In this document: piece by piece, positions 1-8,155 of the stretch
Layout: every line of letters begins with the position of its first letter
Position numbering within the stretch: the first letter of the stretch is position 1
NCBI GenBank assembly: GCA_937958045.1
Contig: CALFXL010000011.1
Location: forward strand, 1 to 60,245
Length of the DNA: 60,245 nucleotides
DNA from: an uncultured Opitutaceae bacterium
GTDB taxonomy: Bacteria > Verrucomicrobiota > Verrucomicrobiia > Opitutales > Opitutaceae
Reading direction: 5' to 3'
Program-made: the position numbers and the translations under genes
Notes under the pieces: model-generated
Told to the model about the DNA's origin: nothing
Database searches by the model: none
The model's input: the letters and a program-made list of their open reading frames with translations, nothing else

Positions 1-2
1 GG

Positions 3-261
3 TTTTCCTGGAAAATTCGGAACGAGTATCGGCGCGCGATCCTCGGATTTCTCCACTTGTGCAAGGTGCGCAAGGCCGCCGCCAGCGTGGGACTGGCGAA
101 GGAGTATTTGGGAGGTTTGCCTGTTCACGAGGTGCGTGGGGCGCGGGAGGCTTTACGGTGGTGGTTTATCACAGGGCGTGGTGGGAAAAAACGGGGCGGA
201 GACTGGCCGGCCGAGCCTCCTCGCGGCGAAGGGGCGGTGGAGAAGCCAAAAGGGGTCAAAC
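3..261 (+). pseudogene. Tyrosine recombinase-like N-terminal fragment, cut by the IS
   Basis: An open frame enters from the left edge and runs into the insertion sequence without a stop. The translation (EYRRAILGFLHLCK, then AREALRWWF) resembles the SAM-like N-terminal DNA-binding domain of phage or integron-type tyrosine integrases, a helical region ending in a conserved AREALRW-like helix. No catalytic domain (R-HxxR-Y) is present. If the IS is removed in silico the frame continues only about ten codons (to a TAA near 1573), so the gene was probably already truncated before the IS arrived. The start lies outside the window. The family call rests on recall of similar verrucomicrobial integrases and is tentative. 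Confidence 0.4.
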
Positions 262-290
262 TGGGTTGGCTTCGATTTCTCGGACAGTGG
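262..290 (+). repeat. IS3 terminal inverted repeat, orfB-side
   Basis: This 29-bp end begins TGGGTTGGCTTCGATTT and closes with CGGACAGTGG. It matches the complement of 1515-1543 at 22 of 29 positions. The AAC immediately to its left is one copy of the target duplication. Confidence 0.9.
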
Positions 291-306
291 AAGCGGGATG
301 ATTTAT

Positions 307-1136
307 TTATTGTAGTTGGGCTTCGAACATTGCCGGGCTGACATAGCCGAGGCTCGAGTGGAGCCTTCTGCGATTGTAAAACGATTCAATATAATCGAAC
401 ACAGCGGTGCGGGCCTGCAGCCGTGTGGCAAACTTGCGGTGGTAGACCAACTCGTATTTGAGGCTGCTCCAGAACGACTCGATATAGGCGTTGTCGTACG
501 CATTGCCCTGGGGGACATCGAGGCGACGCACTGACGCTCACGCAGGAGGGTGCGGTACTGCAGGCTCGCAAACTGCGTCCCGCGGTCCGAGTGGACGACC
601 AGTCCTGCTGCCGGGCGCCGGCCCTCCAGCGCCATCCTCAATGCAGTGCAGGCCATGTTGGCGTCGAGGTTTTCGCTCATGCTCCAGCCCACGATCCGGC
701 GGGTAAACAGATCGATGAGGGCGACCACATAGAGCCAGCCCTGTCCGGTCAAAATACCAGTCGCGTCAGTTGCCCAGACCTGGTCGGGCTTCACGATCTT
801 GATGCCCGGAAGACGATTCAGCGCAATCGGATCGCCGTGGCCGCTGTCAGTCGTGCGCACCCGGTACTTGGAGCGCTGGCGGGCCCGCAGGTGCTGCTCT
901 CGCATGATTCGGGCGACCCCATTGCGACTCACGCCGCCGCCGAGCGCGCGAACGATTCGGTGGCTGCCGTACGTCTGCCGGCTGCGGGTAAACTCCTGCT
1001 CGATGCGTGCGCGCAGAACCGCGTTTTGCGCGGCGCGTTTGCCCGGCACCTCGCGGCGCCGGATCCAATCGTAATAACCGCTGCGCGAGACCATCAACGC
1101 CTCGCACAGCCATGACAGTTTGTACCGCCCTTTCAT
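307..1136 (-). pseudogene. IS3-family transposase OrfB, frameshifted
   Basis: OrfB is the DDE integrase-fold catalytic subunit. The first frame shows SRSGYYDW, an HTH_21-like segment (QTYGSHRIVRAL), the first catalytic Asp in VWATDATG and the second in VVHSDRGTQF. After SMSPR the frame is lost and goes to unrelated sequence; the -1 frame continues with the expected PQGNAYDNAYIESFWSSLK, holding the catalytic Glu, and ends PAMFEAQLQ. The shift maps to a run of five C on the coding strand (complement of 510-514). A sequencing error in a homopolymer is possible. IS3 programmed frameshifting occurs between orfA and orfB, not here, so I treat this as a broken gene. Confidence 0.88.
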
Positions 1137-1486
1137 CTGTTCGATTTGGGCATACCTCGCGGCGGTTCTTCGGAGAGGATGCCCAGCGATTTTTTTAGGA
1201 CTTCGCGTTGCTCGAGCAGCTTCGCGTTTTCCTCGCTCAATCGCCTGATCTGCGCCTTGAGCTCATCGACGCTCTCACGTCGCTCAATCTTCGGGTCGCC
1301 GCCCTGCTGGGCGGCGACCCGAAGATCCCGTGCCCAACGGTACAACAGTGCGGCTCGTATCCCGAGCTCTTCGGCAGTCTTAGCCGCGCTGCGGCCACTC
1401 TTACGCCATAACTCTAACGCCTCTACCTTGTACTCACGCGAGTACTTTGCCTTCCCTGCGGATGGCTTACTGATTTGGGTCCTCAT
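1133..1486 (-). CDS. IS3-family transposase OrfA
   Basis: OrfA supplies the helix-turn-helix DNA-binding and leucine-zipper part of the IS3 transposase. The 117-residue protein starts at MRTQISKP. It contains KYSREYKVEALELW followed by AAKTAEELGI, the IS3 OrfA helix-turn-helix, and ends in a heptad-rich zipper (LKAQIRRLSEENAKLLEQRE). A longer in-frame extension begins with TTG inside the terminal repeat and is unlikely. An A7 run on the coding strand (complement of 1190-1196) lies in VLKKSLG near the 3' end; such runs are the slippery site for the -1 frameshift that makes the OrfAB fusion in many IS3 elements. The stop overlaps the orfB ATG by 4 nt. Confidence 0.9.
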   Translation of the reverse strand: MRTQISKPSAGKAKYSREYKVEALELWRKSGRSAAKTAEELGIRAALLYRWARDLRVAAQQGGDPKIERRESVDELKAQIRRLSEENAKLLEQREVLKKSLGILSEEPPRGMPKSNR

Positions 1487-1514
1487 TGGATTGGGTTTCC
1501 TTTTTGCCCCACAC

Positions 1515-1543
1515 CCACTGTCCGTCAAATCGGGGCAACCTCA
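1515..1543 (-). repeat. IS3 terminal inverted repeat, orfA-side
   Basis: Read on the minus strand it begins TGAGGTTGCCCCGATTT and ends GGACAGTGG. The second AAC copy follows at 1544-1546. It lies upstream of orfA and may carry the element's promoter. Confidence 0.9.
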
Positions 1544-1648
1544 AACTTTGCACTTTGCACTCGGTAGTTGGATAATGGCTACAACGATCCAAGCAGGGCG
1601 AAGCCGTGCCGCAGCGATCTCCGTATCGGTCGCACTACATCGGGTTGT

Positions 1649-2029
1649 TCATATTAACTCGATTTGCCTGATGCGCTCGCCTCCCAGCGGCTTCGGCGGC
1701 GGCCGGCCGAAACTGAGATCGAAGACAAACGTGTCGCTCTCGCGGTCGCGTTCCTGCGCCAGCTCGGGTATGGCGCGTACGCAAATCAACGTCTGCCCCT
1801 CGATCGCAACGAAGAGCGGACCGATGTTGTGACCTCGCAGCAAGACGAGCCAATCGCCGATGATGACGCGGATTAGATCCGTCTCGTCGTGATTCTAGCA
1901 CGCCTCCACGTAAACGGACCACGGGAGGTTTCGTCGCAGCTTCTTGCCATCGTCGAAGGTGACGTGGCTTGGACTCGCCGCCGTGTCGAAATGCAGCTTC
2001 GGTTTTCGGAGGCTAGGGGGCTGGGTCAT
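1649..2029 (-). pseudogene. Small hypothetical protein gene with in-frame TAG
   Basis: One minus-strand frame runs from an ATG (MTQPPSLRKPKLHFD) through VTFDDGKKLRRNLPWSVYVE, meets TAG at codon 45 (1895-1897), then continues without a shift through IRVIIGDWLVLLRGHNIGP and FVAIEGQTLICVRAIPEL to a stop at 1649. Both halves have protein-like composition and fit a compact protein of about 126 residues, so this looks like one gene broken by a point mutation. I do not recognise the family. It lies beside the IS in a decayed, possibly horizontally acquired patch. Re-initiation at the TTG after the TAG would give a 64-residue C-terminal piece. Confidence 0.55.
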
Positions 2030-2150
2030 ACGCTGCGGCGTTCAGTGCGCTGTTGCTGTGGCCCGTTGCTGCTTCGTCGTGGCGGCAAGCCAGGCGGCGC
2101 GCGCCTCAGCCGGCCGGCCGGCTGATGGCGTATCGGAAAAGCTGATACAC

Positions 2151-2179
2151 AAAAAGGCCCGCGGAGTGCGCGGGCCTTT
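2151..2179 (-). terminator. Rho-independent terminator of gyrA
   Basis: An 11-bp perfect stem (2153-2163 with 2169-2179) and 5-nt loop is followed on the minus strand by a T run (complement of 2151-2155). It lies 35 nt past the gyrA stop. Confidence 0.9.
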
Positions 2180-2213
2180 GGAGGGAAGAGGCGCGGGATT
2201 GCCGCGTGCAACC

Positions 2214-4733
2214 TCAGGGGGTGGCGGGCGGTGCGGCGGGATCGGACGGTGTGTCGTTGGCGCCGGCGGCGTCGAGTTCTTCCTCGGTCTCGACCACGCG
2301 GGCGATGCTGAGGAGCTTGTCGCCTTCGGCGAGGGTGAGGAGTTTCACGCCTTTGCTGCCGCGATTGGCTTCGCGGATGGTGTTGACCGGGCAGCGCACG
2401 CTTTGGCCCTTCGTGGTGAGGAGCATGATTTCGTCCGTGTCCTTCACGCTGAGCGCGCCGGCGAGATTGACGGAACCGTCGTCGGGCAGGTCGATCGCCC
2501 AGACGCCCGAGGCGCCGCGATTGACGAGGCGGTAGTCTTCGAAGCGCGTGCGCACGCCGAGGCCGGCTTCGCTGGCGACGAGGAATTTGCTCTCGTGATC
2601 GACGACTTCGATCGCCTGCACGTAGTCGCTCTTGAGCTTGAAGCGCATGCCGGTGACGCCGGCGGTGGCGCGGCCGGTGGCACGGAAGAGTTCTTCGCCG
2701 GTTTCCGGATCGCGCTCGCGGAAGCGAACGGCGAGGCCTTGGTGCGAAACGAGGATGAGCTCGTCGTTGCCCGTGGTGAGCACGGTGCCGATGACGCTGT
2801 CGCCTTCGGCGAGATTGATGCCGATGATGCCGCCTTCGCGCACGGCGTTGGCGTAGTCGGAGAGGCGCGACTTTTTGATGACGCCGGCCTTTGTGGCCAT
2901 GACGACGAAGAGATCGCTGGAGAACTCTTTCACGCAAAGCATGGCGGCGATCTTTTCGCCTTCGTTGAGGCGGAGGAACGACGCGACGGATTTGCCCTTG
3001 GCGGTGCGGGCGCCTTCGGGAACTTCGTACACCTTTTGCGCGAGGCATTGGCCGCGCGTGGTGAGCACGAGGAGATAATCGTGCGTGCTGGCGGTGAAGA
3101 GACGTTCCACGAAATCGTCTTCGTAGGTCTCGGCGCCGATGATGCCTTTGCCACCGCGCCGTTGAGAGCGGTATTCGGCGACGGGCGTGCGTTTGATGAA
3201 GCCGAGGTGAGAGACGGTGATGACGCAGCCTTCGTTGGGGATGACGTCTTCCATGCGGAAGTCGCCGGCGGCGGCCACGATTTCGGTGCGACGATCGTCG
3301 CCGAATTTATCGCGGAGCGCGCGGAGCTCGCTCTTGATAACTTCGAGGAGTTTTTGTTCGGACTCGAGGATGCTCTTGAGCTCGGCGATGAGCGCTTGGA
3401 GTTCGAGGTATTCGGCTTCGATCTTACCGCGTTCGAGGCCGGTGAGCTGATAAAGACGGAGCTCGAGGATGGCGTCGGTCTGGCGCTCGGAGAGCGGATA
3501 CTTCGCCATCAAACGTACTTTGGCTTCCTCCCGGTTCTGCGAGGCGCGGATGATTTTGACGAAGTCGTCGAGGTTATCGAGGGCGATGATATAACCTTCG
3601 AGGATGTGCGCGCGGTCCTCGGCTTGTTTGAGGCGGTAGCGCGTGCGGCGGGTGACGACTTCGCGGCGGTGCTCGATGTAACACTCGATGAGCTCCTTGA
3701 TGTTCATCTGCTTCGGCCGCTTCTTGTCGATGGCCAGCAGGGTGACGCCGAAGGAGGATTCGAGGGCGGTCTTTTGGAAGAGCTGATTGATGACGACGCG
3801 CGATTGCTCGCCACGTTTGAGCTCGATGACGATGCGTGTGTTTTCGTCGGACTCGTCGCGGACGTCGCGGATGCCGTCGATTTCCTTCGCAGTGACGAGC
3901 TCGGCGATGCGCGTGACGAGGTTGGCGCGGTTTACGTTATACGGGATCTCCGTGATAACGATCTGCTCCATGCCGGTCTTGGTTTCTTCGGTGTGGGCTT
4001 TGCCACGCGTGCGGACGATGCCTTTGCCGGTTTTGAGATAAGAGAGGATGCCTTCGCGTCCGGAGATGATGCCGCCGGTGGGGAAATCGGGGCCGGTGAT
4101 GATGGTGCAGATCTCGTCGAGCGAGATGTCCGGGCGATCGATGATGGCGCAGGTGGCGTCGATGATCTCGCGCAGATTGTGCGGCGGGATGTTGGTCGCC
4201 ATACCGACGGCGATGCCGGTCGAACCATTCATCAACAAATTCGGCAGCGCCGACGGGAGCACGGTGGGCTCGGTCGTGGACTCTTTGTAATTGGGGATGA
4301 AATCGACGGTGTCTTCCTCGATGTCTTCGAGCAGAGACTCGGCGATGTCTTTGAGGCGGGCTTCGGTGTAACGATAAGCCGCGGGCGGATCGCCATCGAC
4401 AGAGCCGAAGTTGCCTTGCGGGTCGATGAGCGGGTAACGCATCACCCAGGTCTGCGCCATACGGGCGAGCGTGTCGTACACCGACGAGTCGCCGTGCGGA
4501 TGATAGTTCTTGAGCACTTCACCGACGACACCTGCGCACTTGTCGAACGCGCGGTTGTGCAGGAGCCCTTCGCGGAGCATCGCGTAGAGCACGCGGCGCT
4601 GCACGGGCTTGAGGCCGTCGCGCGCGTCGGGGAGGGCGCGCGAGATGATGACCGACATCGAATAATCGATGTAGGCCGTCTGCATGATGTCGGTGATGTT
4701 GGCGGTGGAGAGTTTCTCGTTTGCCGTGTACAC
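2214..4733 (-). CDS. gyrA: DNA gyrase subunit A
   Basis: GyrA is the DNA breakage-reunion subunit of gyrase, which introduces negative supercoils with GyrB. The 839-residue protein opens with SMSVIISRALPDARDGLKP. The quinolone-determining region reads HPHGDSSVYD, keeping Ser83 and Asp87 in E. coli numbering, and catalytic Tyr122 lies in AAYRYTEARL. The C-terminal beta-pinwheel carries the GyrA box QRRGGKG, which separates gyrase from topoisomerase IV. The tail is Ala/Pro/acidic-rich. gyrA lies 108 nt downstream of gyrB on the same strand, probably co-transcribed; the gap contains paired heptamer repeat arms. A strong terminator follows. A 939-codon open frame on the opposite strand is a high-GC shadow. 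Confidence 0.98.
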   Translation of the reverse strand: MYTANEKLSTANITDIMQTAYIDYSMSVIISRALPDARDGLKPVQRRVLYAMLREGLLHNRAFDKCAGVVGEVLKNYHPHGDSSVYDTLARMAQTWVMRYPLIDPQGNFGSVDGDPPAAYRYTEARLKDIAESLLEDIEEDTVDFIPNYKESTTEPTVLPSALPNLLMNGSTGIAVGMATNIPPHNLREIIDATCAIIDRPDISLDEICTIITGPDFPTGGIISGREGILSYLKTGKGIVRTRGKAHTEETKTGMEQIVITEIPYNVNRANLVTRIAELVTAKEIDGIRDVRDESDENTRIVIELKRGEQSRVVINQLFQKTALESSFGVTLLAIDKKRPKQMNIKELIECYIEHRREVVTRRTRYRLKQAEDRAHILEGYIIALDNLDDFVKIIRASQNREEAKVRLMAKYPLSERQTDAILELRLYQLTGLERGKIEAEYLELQALIAELKSILESEQKLLEVIKSELRALRDKFGDDRRTEIVAAAGDFRMEDVIPNEGCVITVSHLGFIKRTPVAEYRSQRRGGKGIIGAETYEDDFVERLFTASTHDYLLVLTTRGQCLAQKVYEVPEGARTAKGKSVASFLRLNEGEKIAAMLCVKEFSSDLFVVMATKAGVIKKSRLSDYANAVREGGIIGINLAEGDSVIGTVLTTGNDELILVSHQGLAVRFRERDPETGEELFRATGRATAGVTGMRFKLKSDYVQAIEVVDHESKFLVASEAGLGVRTRFEDYRLVNRGASGVWAIDLPDDGSVNLAGALSVKDTDEIMLLTTKGQSVRCPVNTIREANRGSKGVKLLTLAEGDKLLSIARVVETEEELDAAGANDTPSDPAAPPATP

Positions 4734-4754
4734 AGTGAAAAAGGGAGAGGCGGG

Positions 4755-4832
4755 AGTTGGTAGCTAGTCGGTGGTAATGGGTGGGAGCTGTCGTGGCTTG
4801 CGCCTGACTACAAACCACCAACTACAAATTAC
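4755..4832. repeat. Inverted pair of degenerate heptamer arms between gyrB and gyrA
   Basis: The left arm (4755-4779) reads as 7-nt units AGTTGGT, AGCTAGT, CGGTGGT, AATGGGT. The right arm (4807-4832) holds CTACAAA, CCACCAA, CTACAAA, which on the other strand is AGTTGGT-like. The arms are thus roughly inverted around a 27-nt spacer. The element sits between co-directional genes and may fold in the gyrB-gyrA transcript. Function unknown. Confidence 0.6.
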
Positions 4833-4841
4833 GCTGAGCTT

Positions 4842-7361
4842 TTAGACGTCGAGGTAGCGGACGTTGAGAGCGTTGTCTTCGATGAACTGACGGCGCGGCG
4901 GAACTTCGTCGCCCATGAGGAGCGTGAAGAGCGCGTCGGCTTTTGCGGCGTCGTCGATGCTGACGCGCAGGAGGCGGCGCTTTTCGGGATCCATCGTCGT
5001 CTCGAAGAGCTGCTTTGGGTTCATTTCACCGAGGCCTTTGTAGCGCTGAATGCTGAGACCCTTGCGTCCGAGATTGCGGATGTGCGTGAGGATATCGAGC
5101 GGGCTGTGGAGTTCGGTTTTGGTTTCGTTTTTCTGGCCGGCGTTTTCGGTCAACACGTAGCGCGGTTCTTCGGTGGCCGAGAAGCGGCTGACGTCGAGAC
5201 CGGCGGCGGCCATGGCCTTGAGGAGCTTGGTCATCTCCGTCGATTCGAAGATTTCGTGCAGCGTGATGCGGCGCGTGGACGGCGTTTTGACGGCATCGGC
5301 CTGCGTGTTGGTGACGCCGGCGTCGAGGTCGTTGGCCGCGATGAAGGCGGCGCGCTCGGCGTCGTCTTTCAGGAACTGATGCGACTCCTTGTTGCCCTCG
5401 CGAATGCGTGCGAGGTAACGCGGCAAGGCGTGCGTCTCGCGATCGTGGAGATCGAGGTATTCGGGAAGCGACGCGCCGTGGCGGGTGACGCCTGCGCCGA
5501 GTTTTTCGAGAGCGGCGAGCGATTCGACGATGCGGTCGATCTGCGCGGGCTCAAAAAGGTGTTGATCGCGGAGGCGCGTGAGGAGCACGTCTTCGGAGCC
5601 GAGCTCGAGGAGGATGCGGTTGAGCTGCTCGTCGTTGTCCACGTACTGCTCGCGCTTCTTGCGCTTGATCTTATAAAGCGGTGGCTGGGCGATGTAGACG
5701 TAGCCGCGCTCGATGAGGCCCTTCATCTGTCGATAGATGAATGTGAGCAGCAGCGTGCGGATGTGGGAGCCGTCCACGTCCGCGTCGGTCATGATGATGA
5801 TCTTGTGGTAACGCGCTTTGTCCGCGTTGAAACCGCCGACGGATTCGTCGCCTTCGCCGATGCCGGTGCCGAACGCGGTGACGAGCGTGCGGATTTCTTC
5901 GTTGGAAAGGACTTTGTCGAGGCGGGCCTTTTCGACGTTCAAGACCTTACCGCGCAGCGGGAGAATCGCTTGGAAGCGGCGATCGCGGCCTTGTTTGGCG
6001 GAACCACCGGCGGAATCGCCTTCGACGATGTAGATTTCGCAAGCGGCGGGATCGCGTTCGGAACAGTCGGCGAGTTTGCCGGGAAGACCGCCGCCGGAAA
6101 GCGCGCCTTTGCGGACGGTTTCGCGGGCTTTGCGGGCGGCTTCGCGAGCGCGCGCGGCGTTGAGGCCTTTGTCGAGGATGCGCTTCGCTATCTGGGGATT
6201 TGCGTCGAAGAAAAACATGAGACCTTCGTAGGTCGCGGAGCCCACGATGCTCTCCACTTCGGGCGAGAGCAGTTTGACCTTGGTCTGCGATTCGAACTTG
6301 GGATCGCTGTGTTTGATCGAGATGACGGCGGCGAGACCTTCGCGGACGTCGTCACCGGTGATCTGCGGATCTTTGTCTTTCAGGAGATTGTTGGACTTCG
6401 CGTACTGGTTGACCGCGCGAGTGAGCGCGCTGCGGAAGCCGGAGAGGTGCGTGCCACCGTCGGGGTTGTGAATCGTGTTGGTGTAGCAGAGGACCTGGTC
6501 GTTGTAGGTGTCGTTGTACTGCAGCACGACTTCGACGTGGACCTCGGCGGGTTTGTCATCGAGCGAGATCTGCGCCTCTTTGGTGATTCGAACGGGCTTC
6601 GGGTGAACGACGTTTTTACCCTGATTGAGCTGACGCACGAATTCTTCGACGCCGTCCTTGTAGTAATAAGTTTCCGGCTTCGGATCGGCGGGACGCTCGT
6701 CGGTGAAAATGATTTCGAGGCCCGAGTTGAGGAAGGCGAGTTCGCGCAGACGCTGGGCGATGCGGGCGCCGACGAACACGGTGGTTTCCTTAAAAATCTC
6801 GGGGTCGGGTTTAAACGTGATGAGCGTGCCGGTGCCCTTGGTCTGACCGATGACGGAGAGCGGTTTCACCGTCTTGCCGCGCTCGAATTTCATGTGGTGG
6901 ACCTTGCCGTCGCGCGAAACCTCCACCTCGAACCATTCGGAGACGGCGTTGACGCACTTTGCGCCGACGCCGTGAGTGCCGCCGGAGAACTTGTATCCAC
7001 CTTGTCCATACTTGCCGCCCGAATGCAGGGTGGTGAGGACCATCTCGACGCCGGGGATGCCGTATTGCGGATGGATGTCGACGGGGATGCCGCGGCCGTT
7101 GTCGCGGATGCTGATGGAGCCGTCGACGTGGATGTTGACCTCGATACGCGAGCAATGTCCGGCGAGATGTTCGTCCACGGAGTTGTCGAGCACCTCGGAA
7201 ACGCAGTGGTGCAAGGCGCGCTCGTCGGTACCACCGATGTACATGCCGGGCTTTTTGCGGACGGCCTCAAGGCCTTCGAGTTTGCCGAGTTTGGACGCAT
7301 CGTACGTCTCTGCGGCGGCGGGAGGAATCGGGGCGTTGGGCGAGTCGGTCTGGTCGGACAT
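4842..7361 (-). CDS. gyrB: DNA gyrase subunit B
   Basis: GyrB is the ATPase subunit that drives supercoiling by GyrA. The chosen start gives 839 residues beginning MSDQTDSP; a 21-codon upstream extension beginning MLRPPKSD is possible but unlike the family. The GHKL ATPase domain shows LEAVRKKPGMYIG, EVLDNSVDE and GTHGVGAKCVNA. The Toprim domain has EGDSAGGSAKQGRDR and IIMTDADVDGSHI, and the C-terminus has IQRYKGLGEMNPKQLFETT, typical of bacterial GyrB. A roughly 150-residue insert between Toprim and the tail explains the length above 640. It is divergent from the Rrf2 gene across 270 nt. Confidence 0.97.
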   Translation of the reverse strand: MSDQTDSPNAPIPPAAAETYDASKLGKLEGLEAVRKKPGMYIGGTDERALHHCVSEVLDNSVDEHLAGHCSRIEVNIHVDGSISIRDNGRGIPVDIHPQYGIPGVEMVLTTLHSGGKYGQGGYKFSGGTHGVGAKCVNAVSEWFEVEVSRDGKVHHMKFERGKTVKPLSVIGQTKGTGTLITFKPDPEIFKETTVFVGARIAQRLRELAFLNSGLEIIFTDERPADPKPETYYYKDGVEEFVRQLNQGKNVVHPKPVRITKEAQISLDDKPAEVHVEVVLQYNDTYNDQVLCYTNTIHNPDGGTHLSGFRSALTRAVNQYAKSNNLLKDKDPQITGDDVREGLAAVISIKHSDPKFESQTKVKLLSPEVESIVGSATYEGLMFFFDANPQIAKRILDKGLNAARAREAARKARETVRKGALSGGGLPGKLADCSERDPAACEIYIVEGDSAGGSAKQGRDRRFQAILPLRGKVLNVEKARLDKVLSNEEIRTLVTAFGTGIGEGDESVGGFNADKARYHKIIIMTDADVDGSHIRTLLLTFIYRQMKGLIERGYVYIAQPPLYKIKRKKREQYVDNDEQLNRILLELGSEDVLLTRLRDQHLFEPAQIDRIVESLAALEKLGAGVTRHGASLPEYLDLHDRETHALPRYLARIREGNKESHQFLKDDAERAAFIAANDLDAGVTNTQADAVKTPSTRRITLHEIFESTEMTKLLKAMAAAGLDVSRFSATEEPRYVLTENAGQKNETKTELHSPLDILTHIRNLGRKGLSIQRYKGLGEMNPKQLFETTMDPEKRRLLRVSIDDAAKADALFTLLMGDEVPPRRQFIEDNALNVRYLDV

Positions 7362-7631
7362 GTAGCGTAAGAACGTTGACGAAATTAAAGGCAAAACTGC
7401 ATCGGATTTCGGGGGGCGGAGCAACGGGTTTTTTTCCTGAAATCCCGGTTATTTTTCCGAGCGGTTTTCCGAGGGGATTTTGAGGGGAGTAGTGCCTTGG
7501 TTAGCGCGGAAGCACCGAGGACGGTATCGCGGGAGAGGACCGGCAAGAAACTGCTGAGAAACGGTCGGGTTTTGCGCGATCTGGTGACTAGAACGTTGCG
7601 GGCGGGCGAAACGCTTCCGTAACCTCTGCGC

Positions 7632-8045
7632 GTGAAGCTCTCCGTTAAAGTCGATTACGCCTGCCGTGTGCTCGCTCAACTCGCGCGCCATCACGGCGCC
7701 GATGGTCTTGCCCACATCGAGAGCCTCGCAAGAGCAGAGGCGGTGCCCGCCAATTATCTGGTCCAGATCCTCAGCGAGTTGCGCAATGGCGGATTGATCA
7801 CGAGCCGACGCGGCAAACAGGGCGGCTACGCGCTCGCCCGTGCGCCGGAGACCATCACGTTGCTCGACATCGTGCGTGTGATCGAAGGCGAACTCCTCGA
7901 ACTTTCTCCGCCTGGCTCCGGCGAATCGGGAAAACGCGTGCATCAAATCTGGAGCGAGATCCGCGTCGCGTTTGAGGAAAAAGCCGCCAGCTACACACTC
8001 GACATGCTCGCCGTGCGCAGCGTGGACGAGATGTATTATATTTGA
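7632..8045 (+). CDS. Rrf2-family transcriptional regulator
   Basis: Rrf2 proteins are small winged-helix repressors; many bind an Fe-S cluster, others sense cysteine metabolites. The 137-residue product starts at GTG with MKLSVKVDYACRVL and shows family signatures: PANYLVQILSEL in the recognition region and GLITSRRGKQGGYALAR in the wing. The conserved cysteine trio that would ligate a cluster near residues 90-110 is missing (that region reads LELSPPGSGESGK), so this is likely a non-Fe-S Rrf2 protein of the CymR type. The usual target, a cysteine or Fe-S gene, is not adjacent; downstream is a zinc-ribbon protein after 110 nt. Confidence 0.88.
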   Translation: MKLSVKVDYACRVLAQLARHHGADGLAHIESLARAEAVPANYLVQILSELRNGGLITSRRGKQGGYALARAPETITLLDIVRVIEGELLELSPPGSGESGKRVHQIWSEIRVAFEEKAASYTLDMLAVRSVDEMYYI

Positions 8046-8155
8046 GTCCGTTGCGGCGGTGATCATCGCCGCCGCGCCCGCAATAAGCGTTGGCTCAAGG
8101 CCGTTGCGGGAATTCGTGATTGAGGCGCGCGCACCGCGCCCCAAAACTCCGCGAT

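Larger units (their letters stand above)
262..1543 (-). mobile_element. IS3-family insertion sequence, 1282 bp
   Basis: The element has 29-bp imperfect terminal inverted repeats (262-290 and 1515-1543, 22 of 29 matching) starting TG and ending CA, as usual for IS3. It is flanked by a 3-bp direct repeat AAC (259-261 and 1544-1546), the expected target duplication. It carries overlapping orfA and orfB on the minus strand. Intact ends and duplication suggest fairly recent insertion, but orfB carries an internal frameshift, so the copy is probably immobile unless complemented. Confidence 0.92.

Noticed and set aside
1944..4763. A 939-codon plus-strand open frame through gyrA
   Set aside because: It is antisense to a clear gyrA, has low-complexity Asp/Glu/Gly/Ala composition and is a high-GC shadow.
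4755..4832. Integron attC sites for the heptamer elements
   Set aside because: The RYYYAAC and GTTRRRY core pairs are not found at the right ends in the elements checked, and flanking genes are core genes, not cassettes.
5082..7370. A 762-codon plus-strand open frame through gyrB
   Set aside because: Antisense shadow of gyrB with no domain signature.
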